Positions 26,394 through 34,386 of a stretch of DNA of 64,000 bases are shown here, one piece after another. How positions within the stretch are numbered: position 1 is the stretch's first letter; each line of letters opens with the position of its first letter. The notes beneath the pieces were generated by a model. That model searched no databases and was not told the origin of the DNA. It saw nothing but the letters and a program-made list of their open reading frames with translations. Origin of the DNA: Pseudomonas sp. RIT-PI-q (lineage in GTDB: Bacteria > Pseudomonadota > Gammaproteobacteria > Pseudomonadales > Pseudomonadaceae); NCBI RefSeq assembly GCF_001297125.1, contig NZ_LHPC01000031.1:1-64000 (forward strand), in the 5' to 3' direction. Made by a program: the position numbers and the translations under genes.

Positions 26394-27458
26394 TCAGACC
26401 TCCATAACCCGATGCAAAGCCGCGCCCACTCGGGTCGGGCCAGGGAAATACGCCCACTCTTGTGCGTGCGGGTAGGGAGTGTCCCAACCGGTGACGCGCT
26501 CGATAGGCGCTTCCAGGTAGTGGAAGCAATGCTCTTGCACCAGGGCGACCAGTTCGGCGCCGAAGCCGCAAGTGCGGGTCGCTTCGTGAACGATCACGCA
26601 GCGGCCGGTTTTCTTCACCGACTTGACGATGGTGTCCAGGTCCAGCGGCCACAAGCTGCGCAGGTCGATGACTTCAGCGTCGATGCCGGTTTCTTCCGCC
26701 GCGACTTGCGACACATAAACCGTGGTGCCGTAGGTCAGGATGGTCACGTCCTTGCCCGGACGGGCGATGGCAGCGACGTCCAGCGGCACGGTGTAGTAAC
26801 CGTCCGGGACTTGCGCGGCCGGGTGTTTCGACCACGGGGTTACCGGGCGGTCGTGGTGGCCGTCGAACGGGCCGTTGTACAGGCGTTTCGGCTCAAGGAA
26901 GATCACCGGGTCATCGTTTTCGATGGAGGCGATCAGCAAGCCTTTGGCGTCGTAAGGGTTGGACGGCATGACCGTGCGCAGACCGCAGACCTGGGTGAAC
27001 ATCGCCTCAATACTTTGGCTGTGAGTCTGGCCGCCGTAGATGCCGCCGCCGCAAGGCATGCGCAGGGTCATCGGTGCGGTGAACTCGCCGGCCGAGCGAT
27101 AACGCAGGCGCGCGGCTTCGGAAATGATCTGGTCCGACGCCGGGTACACGTAGTCGGCGAACTGGATCTCGGCCACCGGCCGCAGACCGTAGGCGCCCAT
27201 GCCCACGGCAACGCCGACGATACCGCTTTCGGAGATCGGCGCATCGAACACCCGGGAGGTGCCGTACTTGTTCTGCAGGCCTTCGGTGCAACGGAACACG
27301 CCGCCGAAGTAGCCCACGTCCTGGCCGAACACCACGACGTTATCGTCACGCTCAAGCATCACGTCCATGGCCGAGCGCAGGGCCTGGATCATGGTCATGG
27401 TGGTCGTGGTCATGGCGGTTTCCGTGCTCAGCTCAATAGTGTTGTTGTGGTCGTTCAT
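26394..27458 (-). CDS. bkdA2: Branched-chain 2-oxo acid dehydrogenase E1 beta subunit
   Basis: A 354-residue thiamine-dependent E1 beta chain that pairs with BkdA1. Diagnostic stretches are DVMLERDDNVVVFGQDVGYF, GGGIYGGQTHSQS-like (here GGIYGGQTHSQSIEAMF), EPKRLYNGPFDGHH and HEATRTCGFGAELV. The N-terminus carries about 15 extra residues before the usual MTTTTMTMIQ. The start at 27458 is one base after the bkdA1 stop and has GGGGA upstream, favouring coupled translation, but an internal start at 27413 is possible. Confidence 0.93.
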   Translation of the reverse strand: MNDHNNTIELSTETAMTTTTMTMIQALRSAMDVMLERDDNVVVFGQDVGYFGGVFRCTEGLQNKYGTSRVFDAPISESGIVGVAVGMGAYGLRPVAEIQFADYVYPASDQIISEAARLRYRSAGEFTAPMTLRMPCGGGIYGGQTHSQSIEAMFTQVCGLRTVMPSNPYDAKGLLIASIENDDPVIFLEPKRLYNGPFDGHHDRPVTPWSKHPAAQVPDGYYTVPLDVAAIARPGKDVTILTYGTTVYVSQVAAEETGIDAEVIDLRSLWPLDLDTIVKSVKKTGRCVIVHEATRTCGFGAELVALVQEHCFHYLEAPIERVTGWDTPYPHAQEWAYFPGPTRVGAALHRVMEV

Positions 27459-27459
27459 G

Positions 27460-28695
27460 TCAGATCCCCAACTCTTGACGCTGGCGCTTCAAGTGCTCCG
27501 GCATCTCTTTATAGACGTCTTCGAACATCGTCGCGGCGCTTGGAATCTGGCCGCCGGCGAGGGTGCCGTACTGCTCGGCTTCTTTCTGCGCGGCAATCAC
27601 TTCGGCTTCGAGTTCGGCACTGACAGCGACGTGTTCCTCTTCGGACCAGTGGCCGATTTTCACCAAGTGCTGCTTGAGGCGCGCAATCGGGTCGCCCAAC
27701 GGGAAGTAGCTCCAGTCGTCGGCAGGACGGTATTTGGACGGATCATCAGAGGTGGAGTGCGGACCGGCGCGGTAGGTGACCCACTCGAGCATGGTCGGAC
27801 CGAGGTTGCGGCGCGCACGTTCGGCGGCCCAGGCAGAAGCCGCGTAGACCGCGACAAAATCGTTGCCATCAACCCGCAGGGAGGCAATTCCGCAACCGAC
27901 GCCACGCCCGGCGAACGTCGTGGCTTCACCACCGGCAATTGCCTGGAACGTGGAAATCGCCCATTGGTTGTTGACCACGTTGAGGATCACAGGCGCACGG
28001 TAAACGTGGGCGAAGGTGAGGGCGGTGTGGAAGTCCGATTCTGCGGTGGCGCCGTCGCCGATCCAGGCCGAGGCGATTTTGGTGTCGCCCTTGATCGCCG
28101 AAGCCATGCCCCAGCCCACGCCCTGTACGAATTGGGTGGCGAGGTTGCCGGAAATGGTGAAGAAGCCGTGGTCTTTCACCGAGTACATGATCGGCAACTG
28201 ACGACCCTTGAGCGGATCGCGCTCGTTGGACAGCAGTTGGCAGATCAGGTCTACCAGCGGCACTTCCCGGGCCATCAGGATGCTTTGCTGGCGGTACGTC
28301 GGAAAGCACATGTCGTCGATGTTCAAGGCCAGGGCCTGGGCGCTGCCGATGGCTTCTTCGCCAAGGCTTTGCATGTAGAACGACATTTTTTTCTGACGCT
28401 GGGCGACCACCATGCGGTTGTCGAAGATCCGCGTCTTGAGCATGGCGCGCATGCCTTTACGCAAGATCTCGACCGGCACGCCTTCAGCCCATGGGCCGAG
28501 GGCATTGCCTTCGTCGTCGAGCACGCGAATCAGGCCCTTGGCCAGATCAGCCGTGTCAGCCGGTTCAACGTCGATTGGGGGTTTGCGCACCGTGCCGGCG
28601 TCGGTCAGGCGCAGGTAGGAAAAGTCGGTTTTGCAGCCAGGACGGCCCGAAGGTTCGGGAACGTGCAGATGCAGCGGTTCGTACGCTTGGTTCAT
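27460..28695 (-). CDS. bkdA1: Branched-chain 2-oxo acid dehydrogenase E1 alpha subunit
   Basis: A 411-residue thiamine diphosphate-dependent subunit that decarboxylates the 2-oxo acids of Val, Leu and Ile. The thiamine motif begins ASAWIGDGATAESDFH and ends NNQWAIST (GDG...NN). The family start MNQAYEPLHLHVPEPSGRPG is present. It is the first gene of bkdA1-bkdA2-bkdB-lpdV, divergent from bkdR, and is expected to be activated by BkdR with branched-chain amino acids. Confidence 0.95.
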   Translation of the reverse strand: MNQAYEPLHLHVPEPSGRPGCKTDFSYLRLTDAGTVRKPPIDVEPADTADLAKGLIRVLDDEGNALGPWAEGVPVEILRKGMRAMLKTRIFDNRMVVAQRQKKMSFYMQSLGEEAIGSAQALALNIDDMCFPTYRQQSILMAREVPLVDLICQLLSNERDPLKGRQLPIMYSVKDHGFFTISGNLATQFVQGVGWGMASAIKGDTKIASAWIGDGATAESDFHTALTFAHVYRAPVILNVVNNQWAISTFQAIAGGEATTFAGRGVGCGIASLRVDGNDFVAVYAASAWAAERARRNLGPTMLEWVTYRAGPHSTSDDPSKYRPADDWSYFPLGDPIARLKQHLVKIGHWSEEEHVAVSAELEAEVIAAQKEAEQYGTLAGGQIPSAATMFEDVYKEMPEHLKRQRQELGI

Positions 28696-28880
28696 GGCTT
28701 CTACGCTCGATCTTGTGAATTTTTTGTAGTGAGCTGACAGATTTCCTTCGATAAAAGGAATCTTGTCCTACAACAATAATAGGCCCGGTCCAGAAGAATA
28801 TTTATCTCTGTTTCGTTGCGCTGGAGATCATTTGAGGATAAATAATCTGCATAAACATAAAAAACAGGTGGTTTTGTCTC
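28696..28880. promoter_or_regulatory. bkdA1-bkdR divergent promoter region
   Basis: This 185-bp, AT-rich interval has several TAAT/ATTTAT-like blocks and stands out against the GC-rich genes. In P. putida, BkdR binds several sites in the corresponding interval, activating bkdA1 and repressing its own gene. Exact sites were not resolved by eye. Confidence 0.6.
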
Positions 28881-29369
28881 ATGCGCAAACTGGACCGTAC
28901 CGATATCGGCATTTTGAACAGCCTTCAAGAGAACGCCCGTATCACCAACGCCGACCTCGCACGCTCGGTCAACCTGTCGCCGACACCGTGTTTCAACCGG
29001 GTCAAGGCGATGGAGGAATTGGGGCTTATTCGTGAGCAGGTGACCCTGCTGGATGCCGATCTGCTGGGCCTGCACGTGAATGTGTTTATTCACGTCAGCC
29101 TGGAAAAACAGGTGGAGGAGGCGTTGCAGCATTTCGAAGAAGCGATCTCGGATCGCCCGGAGGTGATGGAGTGCTATTTGATGGCCGGCGACCCGGACTA
29201 CTTGATCCGCGTGCTGGTGCCGACGATTCAGTCGCTGGAGCGTTTCATGATGGATTTTTTGACCAAAGTGCCGGGCGTGGCGAACATCCGTTCGAGCTTT
29301 GCGCTGAAGCAGGTGCGCTACAAGACCGCGCTGCCGTTGCCGGCCAATGGCTTGACCCTCGCCAACTGA
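28881..29369 (+). CDS. bkdR: Lrp/AsnC-family activator of the bkd operon
   Basis: A 162-residue leucine-responsive-type regulator. The N-terminal AsnC helix-turn-helix (LDRTDIGILNSLQENARITN, LARSVNLSPTPCFNRVKAM) precedes the RAM effector domain (MECYLMAGDPDYLIRVLVPT). It is transcribed away from bkdA1, exactly as bkdR in P. putida. Branched-chain amino acids are the expected co-inducers. Confidence 0.93.
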   Translation: MRKLDRTDIGILNSLQENARITNADLARSVNLSPTPCFNRVKAMEELGLIREQVTLLDADLLGLHVNVFIHVSLEKQVEEALQHFEEAISDRPEVMECYLMAGDPDYLIRVLVPTIQSLERFMMDFLTKVPGVANIRSSFALKQVRYKTALPLPANGLTLAN

Positions 29370-29379
29370 AACATCACCT

Positions 29380-29480
29380 TGTAGGAGCGAGCTTGTTCGC
29401 GATGGACGTTAACGATAACGCGAGTTACCTGAATAAACGCGTCGCCCTCAAGTCCATCGCGAGCAAGCTCGCTCCTACAG
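29380..29480. repeat. REPIN (GAGCGAGCTTG type)
   Basis: Inverted GTAGGAGCGAGCTTG arms with GTTAACGATAACGCG in the spacer, the inverted form of the spacer block seen in the other REPINs. Confidence 0.88.
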
Positions 29481-29486
29481 GCAGGG

Positions 29487-30350
29487 TCAGAGTTTGTTCA
29501 GGGGGATTTTCAGGTACGTGACGCCGTTGTCCTCGGGCGGCGGCAGATTCCCCGCCCGCACATTCACCTGAATCGCCGGCAACAACAGCGTTGGCATGCC
29601 CAACCCGGCATCTCGCCCTGTGCGCATGGCGACGAAGGCGGCCTCATCAATACCGTCATGAATGTGAATGTTGCTTTTACGCTGCTCACCCACCGTACTC
29701 ATGCACCGAGGCTCGCGGCCCTCGGGCGGGTAGTCGTGGCAGACGTACAGACTGACGCTGGCCGGAAAGGCCAGCAGTTTGCGGATCGAGGCAAACATCT
29801 GGTTGGCGTTGCCGCCGGGAAAGTCGCAACGCGCGGTGCCCACGTCCGGCATGAACAGCGTGTCGCCCACCAGAATCACGTTACTGTCGATCAAGTAAGC
29901 CATGTCCGCCGGGGTGTGGCCGGGTACATGCAGGGCCGTGGCTTTCAGATTGCCGATGCGGAACGATTCGTCCGGCGCAAACAGATGATCGAACTGCGAA
30001 CCATCGATACAAAACTCCGGCTCAAGATTGAACAGGGTCTTGAACACGCCTTGAACCTTGCTGATCGACTCGCCAATGGCAATCTTGCCGCCCAGTTCCC
30101 GGCGCAGGTACGGCGCGGCGGACAGGTGATCGGCGTGGGCGTGGGTTTCCAGCAGCCATTGCACGTGCAGTTGATGTTGACGCACGAAGGCGATGATTTT
30201 GTCGGCCTGGGTGGAGGCGGTGCGCCCGGCGGCCGGGTCGTAGTCGAGTACCGGATCGACGATCGCGCATTGGCCGCCATCGGTTTCGTAGATCACGTAA
30301 CTGTAGGTCGATGAGGCGGGGTCGAGGAAGGCTTCAATCAAGGCGGGCAT
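29487..30350 (-). CDS. MBL-fold metallohydrolase, persulfide dioxygenase-like (ETHE1/Blh type)
   Basis: A protein of about 287 residues with the metallo-beta-lactamase motif ETHAHADHLSAAPYL, later HVPGHTPADMAYL, GDTLFMPDVGTARCDFPGG and VCHDYPPEGREPRCMSTVGEQ. These blocks are typical of the glyoxalase-II-like sulfur dioxygenases that turn glutathione persulfide into sulfite. The divergent neighbour is a TauE/SafE exporter, fitting sulfite removal. The start at 30350 matches the family N-terminus (IEAFLDPAS); the frame reaches 30392. No SqrR/BigR regulator is nearby. Confidence 0.82.
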   Translation of the reverse strand: MPALIEAFLDPASSTYSYVIYETDGGQCAIVDPVLDYDPAAGRTASTQADKIIAFVRQHQLHVQWLLETHAHADHLSAAPYLRRELGGKIAIGESISKVQGVFKTLFNLEPEFCIDGSQFDHLFAPDESFRIGNLKATALHVPGHTPADMAYLIDSNVILVGDTLFMPDVGTARCDFPGGNANQMFASIRKLLAFPASVSLYVCHDYPPEGREPRCMSTVGEQRKSNIHIHDGIDEAAFVAMRTGRDAGLGMPTLLLPAIQVNVRAGNLPPPEDNGVTYLKIPLNKL

Positions 30351-30508
30351 GGTGGCCGTTTCTATTGGGACAAGTGTTGAGGGTAGTTTCATTTTCCCCG
30401 GGTTGACCAGCCCCGCCTCAATTCAATGAAGGAAAAAAGCTGTATGGGCTCTATCCTGTCAGTCATCGATACCGGGCGTTCCCGGCTTTTGCGGACCATG
30501 AGTGTTTT

Positions 30509-31315
30509 ATGTTGCTGGCAAGTTTTTTTGGCGTGGTGATGGGACTGGTACTCGGTTTGACCGGTGCCGGCGGCGGCATTCTTGCCGTGCCGGCCCTGGT
30601 GCTGGGGTTGGGCTGGAGCATGACTCAAGCGGCGCCGGTCGCGCTGTTCGCGGTGGGCAGTGCGGCGGCTGTTGGCGCCATCGACGGCTTGCGTCACGGA
30701 CTGGTGCGTTATCGCGCGGCGCTGCTGATCGCATTGTTGGGCGCGATTTTTTCGCCGATCGGCATCTACTTCGCCCATCAGTTGCCGGAAAAAATCCTGA
30801 TGATCCTGTTCAGCCTGCTGATGGTCATGGTGGCGTGGCGGATGTTGCGTCGCGAGCGCCAGGACGAAGGGCCGAGCGACCACGGCCACGCCAACTGGGG
30901 CCAGAAAAACTGCATGCTCGATCAACAGACCGGGCGCTTTTCCTGGACCGCCAAATGTACCGCGACCCTGGCCGCACTCGGTGCGGTGACCGGCGTGGTC
31001 TCCGGGCTGCTCGGCGTGGGCGGTGGCTTTCTGATCGTCCCGGCGTTCAAGCAATTGACCGATGTGCAGATGCGCGGGATTGTCGCCACCTCCTTGATGG
31101 TGATCAGCCTGATCTCGGCCATCGGCGTGATCGGGGCGTTTCATGCCGGGGTGCGCATCGACGGTTTGGGCGTGACATTCATCCTCGCGAGCATCGTCGG
31201 CATGGTCATTGGCCGAAAACTTTGCGCACGCGTACCGCCCCGGGCACTGCAAACAGGCTTCGCGTCCATCTGTGTCGTGGTCGCCGCTTACATGCTGTTT
31301 AGAGCGGGCGTCTAG
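30509..31315 (+). CDS. TauE/SafE-family sulfite/sulfonate exporter
   Basis: A 268-residue inner-membrane protein with two homologous halves, each starting with a Gly-rich motif (GLVLGLTGAGGGILAVPALV and VSGLLGVGGGFLIVPAF). About eight membrane segments are seen. Family members export sulfite or organosulfur anions. It is divergent from the persulfide dioxygenase-like gene, with 158 bp between, supporting a joint role in sulfide/persulfide handling. Confidence 0.86.
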   Translation: MLLASFFGVVMGLVLGLTGAGGGILAVPALVLGLGWSMTQAAPVALFAVGSAAAVGAIDGLRHGLVRYRAALLIALLGAIFSPIGIYFAHQLPEKILMILFSLLMVMVAWRMLRRERQDEGPSDHGHANWGQKNCMLDQQTGRFSWTAKCTATLAALGAVTGVVSGLLGVGGGFLIVPAFKQLTDVQMRGIVATSLMVISLISAIGVIGAFHAGVRIDGLGVTFILASIVGMVIGRKLCARVPPRALQTGFASICVVVAAYMLFRAGV

Positions 31316-31524
31316 CCAGCAGGGGTTCCTCTGGACGCCAGTCCGCCGAGAAGGCGTACACCCTTAGTTCCGGGCCTTGCCGTGGCCCGGTCTTACACCG
31401 AACTTGCCGCGCACCAGCGGCCAAACCAAAGCACCTGCAAACCGCCTCCAAGGCAGCGTATGACGCCGCCGGTCAGCTTTCGATAATCGCCTCCGACATC
31501 CAGTCCCCCGCTGCGGAGCGCGTC

Positions 31525-32709
31525 ATGCACAACAATAAGAACTTCAAGCATCGTTTCTTGCCTGCCTTCATCGCCAGCCTGTCGTCCCTTGGCCTGAGCT
31601 CAGTGGCCGAGGCCGAGATCATGCTGTACGACAAGGACCAGACCACGTTTTCCACCGACGGCTACATCAACGCCTTCTACGTGAACAGCGATGTCGACCG
31701 TGCCGGCGATCAATTCGATCGCAAGCAGGCGCGAGTGAAGATGGGGTACTTGCCCAACTACCTGGGCTTCAACATGGGCAAGCAAGTCGATGACCTCAAG
31801 CTCGGCGCCCGGGCGTCGTTCTGGGTGACCATCAATGACAGCCAGACTAACGGCACCGACACGGCCATCGACGTGCGGCAGTTCTACGGCACCGTGGCCA
31901 ATCCCGAGTGGGGCGAGGTGCTGATCGGCAAGGACTTCGGCCTGTTTGCCCGCTCCAACATCTTGCTCGACGAGTTGCTCGCCGGCTACGGCCAGGTCAG
32001 TGACACCCTGGGGTTGGTGGACGGTGGCGGGGTGTCGTTCGGCAACATCGGCACGGGGTATCCGTACCCGTTCCCGACATCGCAGATCACCTACCGCACG
32101 CCGGTGATGGAGGGACTGCGGGTGGCGGTGGGGATCATGGACCCGGTGGACACCAACGACAGCAGCCCGGTGGGCAAGGCCTATCAGGAGAACCCGCGTA
32201 CCGAGAGTGAGATCACCTACCAGTTCGACGTCGCCGGGGCGAAGATTTATAGCTGGGTCAACGGCAGCTACCAGACGTCGGACAATACCGATTCCACCGT
32301 CAACTCGGTGACTTCCAAAGGCGTCGGCTACGGCGTGCAGGCGAAAATGGGCGGCGTGACCCTCGTTGGTTCCGGCTTCCAGGCCAAGGGCATCAACCCG
32401 TTCTTCACCAACAATGCGGGCGAGCCGACCCTGCGCAACGTCGACAGCGACGGCTATCTGTTGCAGGGCTCCTACAAACTCGGCAAAAACCGTCTGGCTT
32501 TGTCTTATGGCAAGACCAACGACGATGGCAACGGCGTGGTGGGCAGCGGTGCGGACTATGAAACCCGGGGTGTCGCGCTGTTCCATGACATCAACGACAA
32601 CCTCAAGCTGGTGGCCGAGTACAACCAGTTCGAAATCAACGGCCACGACACCAGCGACCAGAATGAAAACACCGATACCTTCGCAGTGGGTGCGGTGCTG
32701 ACCTGGTAA
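31525..32709 (+). CDS. Outer-membrane porin (Gram-negative general porin family)
   Basis: A 394-residue protein with a signal peptide (cleavage near VAEAEI, residues about 28-32) and alternating beta-strand pattern to a C-terminal ending FAVGAVLTW, where terminal Trp fits the outer-membrane assembly signal. DGYINAFYVNSDVDR and GVGYGVQAKMGGVTLVG are typical strands. It is a trimeric porin by family. It lies between sulfur genes and the quinoprotein locus, and its substrate is unknown. Its last codons have been copied into a downstream tandem repeat. Confidence 0.85.
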   Translation: MHNNKNFKHRFLPAFIASLSSLGLSSVAEAEIMLYDKDQTTFSTDGYINAFYVNSDVDRAGDQFDRKQARVKMGYLPNYLGFNMGKQVDDLKLGARASFWVTINDSQTNGTDTAIDVRQFYGTVANPEWGEVLIGKDFGLFARSNILLDELLAGYGQVSDTLGLVDGGGVSFGNIGTGYPYPFPTSQITYRTPVMEGLRVAVGIMDPVDTNDSSPVGKAYQENPRTESEITYQFDVAGAKIYSWVNGSYQTSDNTDSTVNSVTSKGVGYGVQAKMGGVTLVGSGFQAKGINPFFTNNAGEPTLRNVDSDGYLLQGSYKLGKNRLALSYGKTNDDGNGVVGSGADYETRGVALFHDINDNLKLVAEYNQFEINGHDTSDQNENTDTFAVGAVLTW

Positions 32710-33084
32710 CCCCACGCCAATCCCTTGTAGGAGCGAGGCTTGCCCGCGAAGAGGCCGTCACATTCAATATCGATGTCGACTGACACACCGCTTTCGCGGG
32801 CAAGCCTCGCTCCTACAGAGGGTGCGGTGTTGAGCTGATTCTCATGCCAATCCCTTGTAGGAGCGAGGCTTGCCCGCGAAGAGGCCGTCACATTCAACAT
32901 CGATGTCGACTGGCACACCGCTTTCGCGGGCAAGCCTCGCTCCTACAGTGGGAGCGGTGCTGACCTGGTAACCCCACGCCAAGCCCTTGTAGGAGCGAGG
33001 CTTGCCCGCGAAGAGGCCGTCACGTTCAACATCGATGTCGACTGGCACAGCGCTTTCGCGGGCAAGCCTCGCTCCTACAGGGGA
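32690..33084. repeat. Three tandem REPIN units that include the porin gene end
   Basis: Three units start at 32690, 32822 and 32952 (periods 132 and 130). Each begins with a version of the porin's last codons (GTGCTGACCTGGTAACCCC), followed by an inverted REP pair of the GGAGCGAGGCTTGCCCGCG type. This array plus about 140 bp of promoter fills the 513-base gap to the next gene. Confidence 0.9.
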
Positions 33085-33222
33085 TGTGTGGCGTTTTTTA
33101 GATCCGCGATAGATCGGCTCTCATCCCATCGAAGCGGCTACTCGCTACCCAAGTAGCATACGTCGCAGCCCTCAGCCTTCGTACACTCGTGCCTCATACA
33201 CGCGCACCTGCGGGAGGCGACA

Positions 33223-34386
33223 ATGCAGCAGGTCCAGAGTGAAGGGGTGGTCAGTGCGATGTCCCAGGCCACCGATGCACAGCAGGTGGCGCAGGAGCTG
33301 GCGCGGCAGTTGTTGCATCCGCATTTGGGCTTCGTGCTGTTTTTCTGTTCCGCCGAGTACGACTTGCAGGCGCTGGGCCAGGCCTTGCAACAAAGCTTCG
33401 GCGGCATTCGTCTGGTCGGTTGCACCAGCGCCGGGGAAATCACCCCGTTGGGCTACGGTCGCAATTGCGTGACCGCAGTGGGTTTCGACCATCGGCATTT
33501 TTCCATCGATGCCGAACTGATCTCCGAAATGGAGCACTTCAGCCTGATCGACGCCCAGCAAATGGTCGAGCGTCTGGTGAGTGGCTGTCGCAGCAACACC
33601 CTGGCGCCGATCAAGGGCAACAGCTTTGCCCTGACCTTGCTCGACGGCCTGTCCAGCCGCGAAGAAATGGTCCTCGCCGCCCTGAGTGCAGCGTTGGGCG
33701 ATATTCCGCATTTCGGCGGTTCGGCCGGTGACGACAACCGACTGACCCACACCCACGTCTATTTCAACGGCGAGTTCCACCGCGGCGCAGCGGTGGTGGT
33801 GCTGGTCAACACCTGGCTGGATTTTGAAGTGTTCACCACCCATCACATCTTGCCAAGGGCGGAAAAACTGGTGGTGACCGGGGCCGACAGCGCCTCGCGC
33901 CGGGTCTTCGAACTGAATGCCGAACCCGCCGCCGAGGAGTACGCCCGCCACATCGGCGTGCCGGTGGCGGAACTCGATCACCGGGTTTTCGCCGCGCACC
34001 CCTTGGCCGTGCGGATCAACGATCAGTATTACGTGCGCGCGATCCAGCAGGTTCACCCGGACCTGAGCCTGAGTTTCTACTGCGCGGTGGAAAACGGCAT
34101 CGTCCTCACGGTCATGACCCCAGGCCCGATGCTGCCGAACCTGCAAACCCTGTTCGAAGGACTTCAGGAACGCCTCGGCGACCTGTTGCTGACCATCGGC
34201 TGCGACTGTTTTCTCAGGCGTCTGGAACTCGAAGACGGCGGCAGTCTAGAGCAGATCGGAAGTTTTTTGCGTGACCAACGGGTGATGGGTTTCAACACCT
34301 ACGGAGAACAGTTCAATGGCATGCACATCAACCAGACCTTCACCGGGGTCGCCATTGCCCGAGACCGGTCCCCCGGACATCGCTGA
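33223..34386 (+). CDS. nosP: FIST-domain haem/NO sensor protein (NosP-like)
   Basis: A 387-residue soluble protein with FIST N (residues about 35-220: FGGIRLVGCTSAGEITPLGY, HFGGSAGDDNRLTHTHVYFN) and FIST C domains (LAVRINDQYYVRAIQQVHPD, QRVMGFNTYGEQFNGMH). In P. aeruginosa, NosP (PA1975) binds haem and nitric oxide and controls the adjacent hybrid kinase. Here too a hybrid kinase overlaps its 3' end by 71 bp. GGGAGG precedes the start. A weak ped-type site lies at 33146-33159 upstream. Confidence 0.85.
   Translation: MQQVQSEGVVSAMSQATDAQQVAQELARQLLHPHLGFVLFFCSAEYDLQALGQALQQSFGGIRLVGCTSAGEITPLGYGRNCVTAVGFDHRHFSIDAELISEMEHFSLIDAQQMVERLVSGCRSNTLAPIKGNSFALTLLDGLSSREEMVLAALSAALGDIPHFGGSAGDDNRLTHTHVYFNGEFHRGAAVVVLVNTWLDFEVFTTHHILPRAEKLVVTGADSASRRVFELNAEPAAEEYARHIGVPVAELDHRVFAAHPLAVRINDQYYVRAIQQVHPDLSLSFYCAVENGIVLTVMTPGPMLPNLQTLFEGLQERLGDLLLTIGCDCFLRRLELEDGGSLEQIGSFLRDQRVMGFNTYGEQFNGMHINQTFTGVAIARDRSPGHR

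Noticed and set aside
31357..31370. TACACCCTTAGTTC before the porin as a fifth ped site
   Set aside because: Only about 9 of 14 positions agree with the reverse-complement motif and the spacing differs; not separable from chance by eye.
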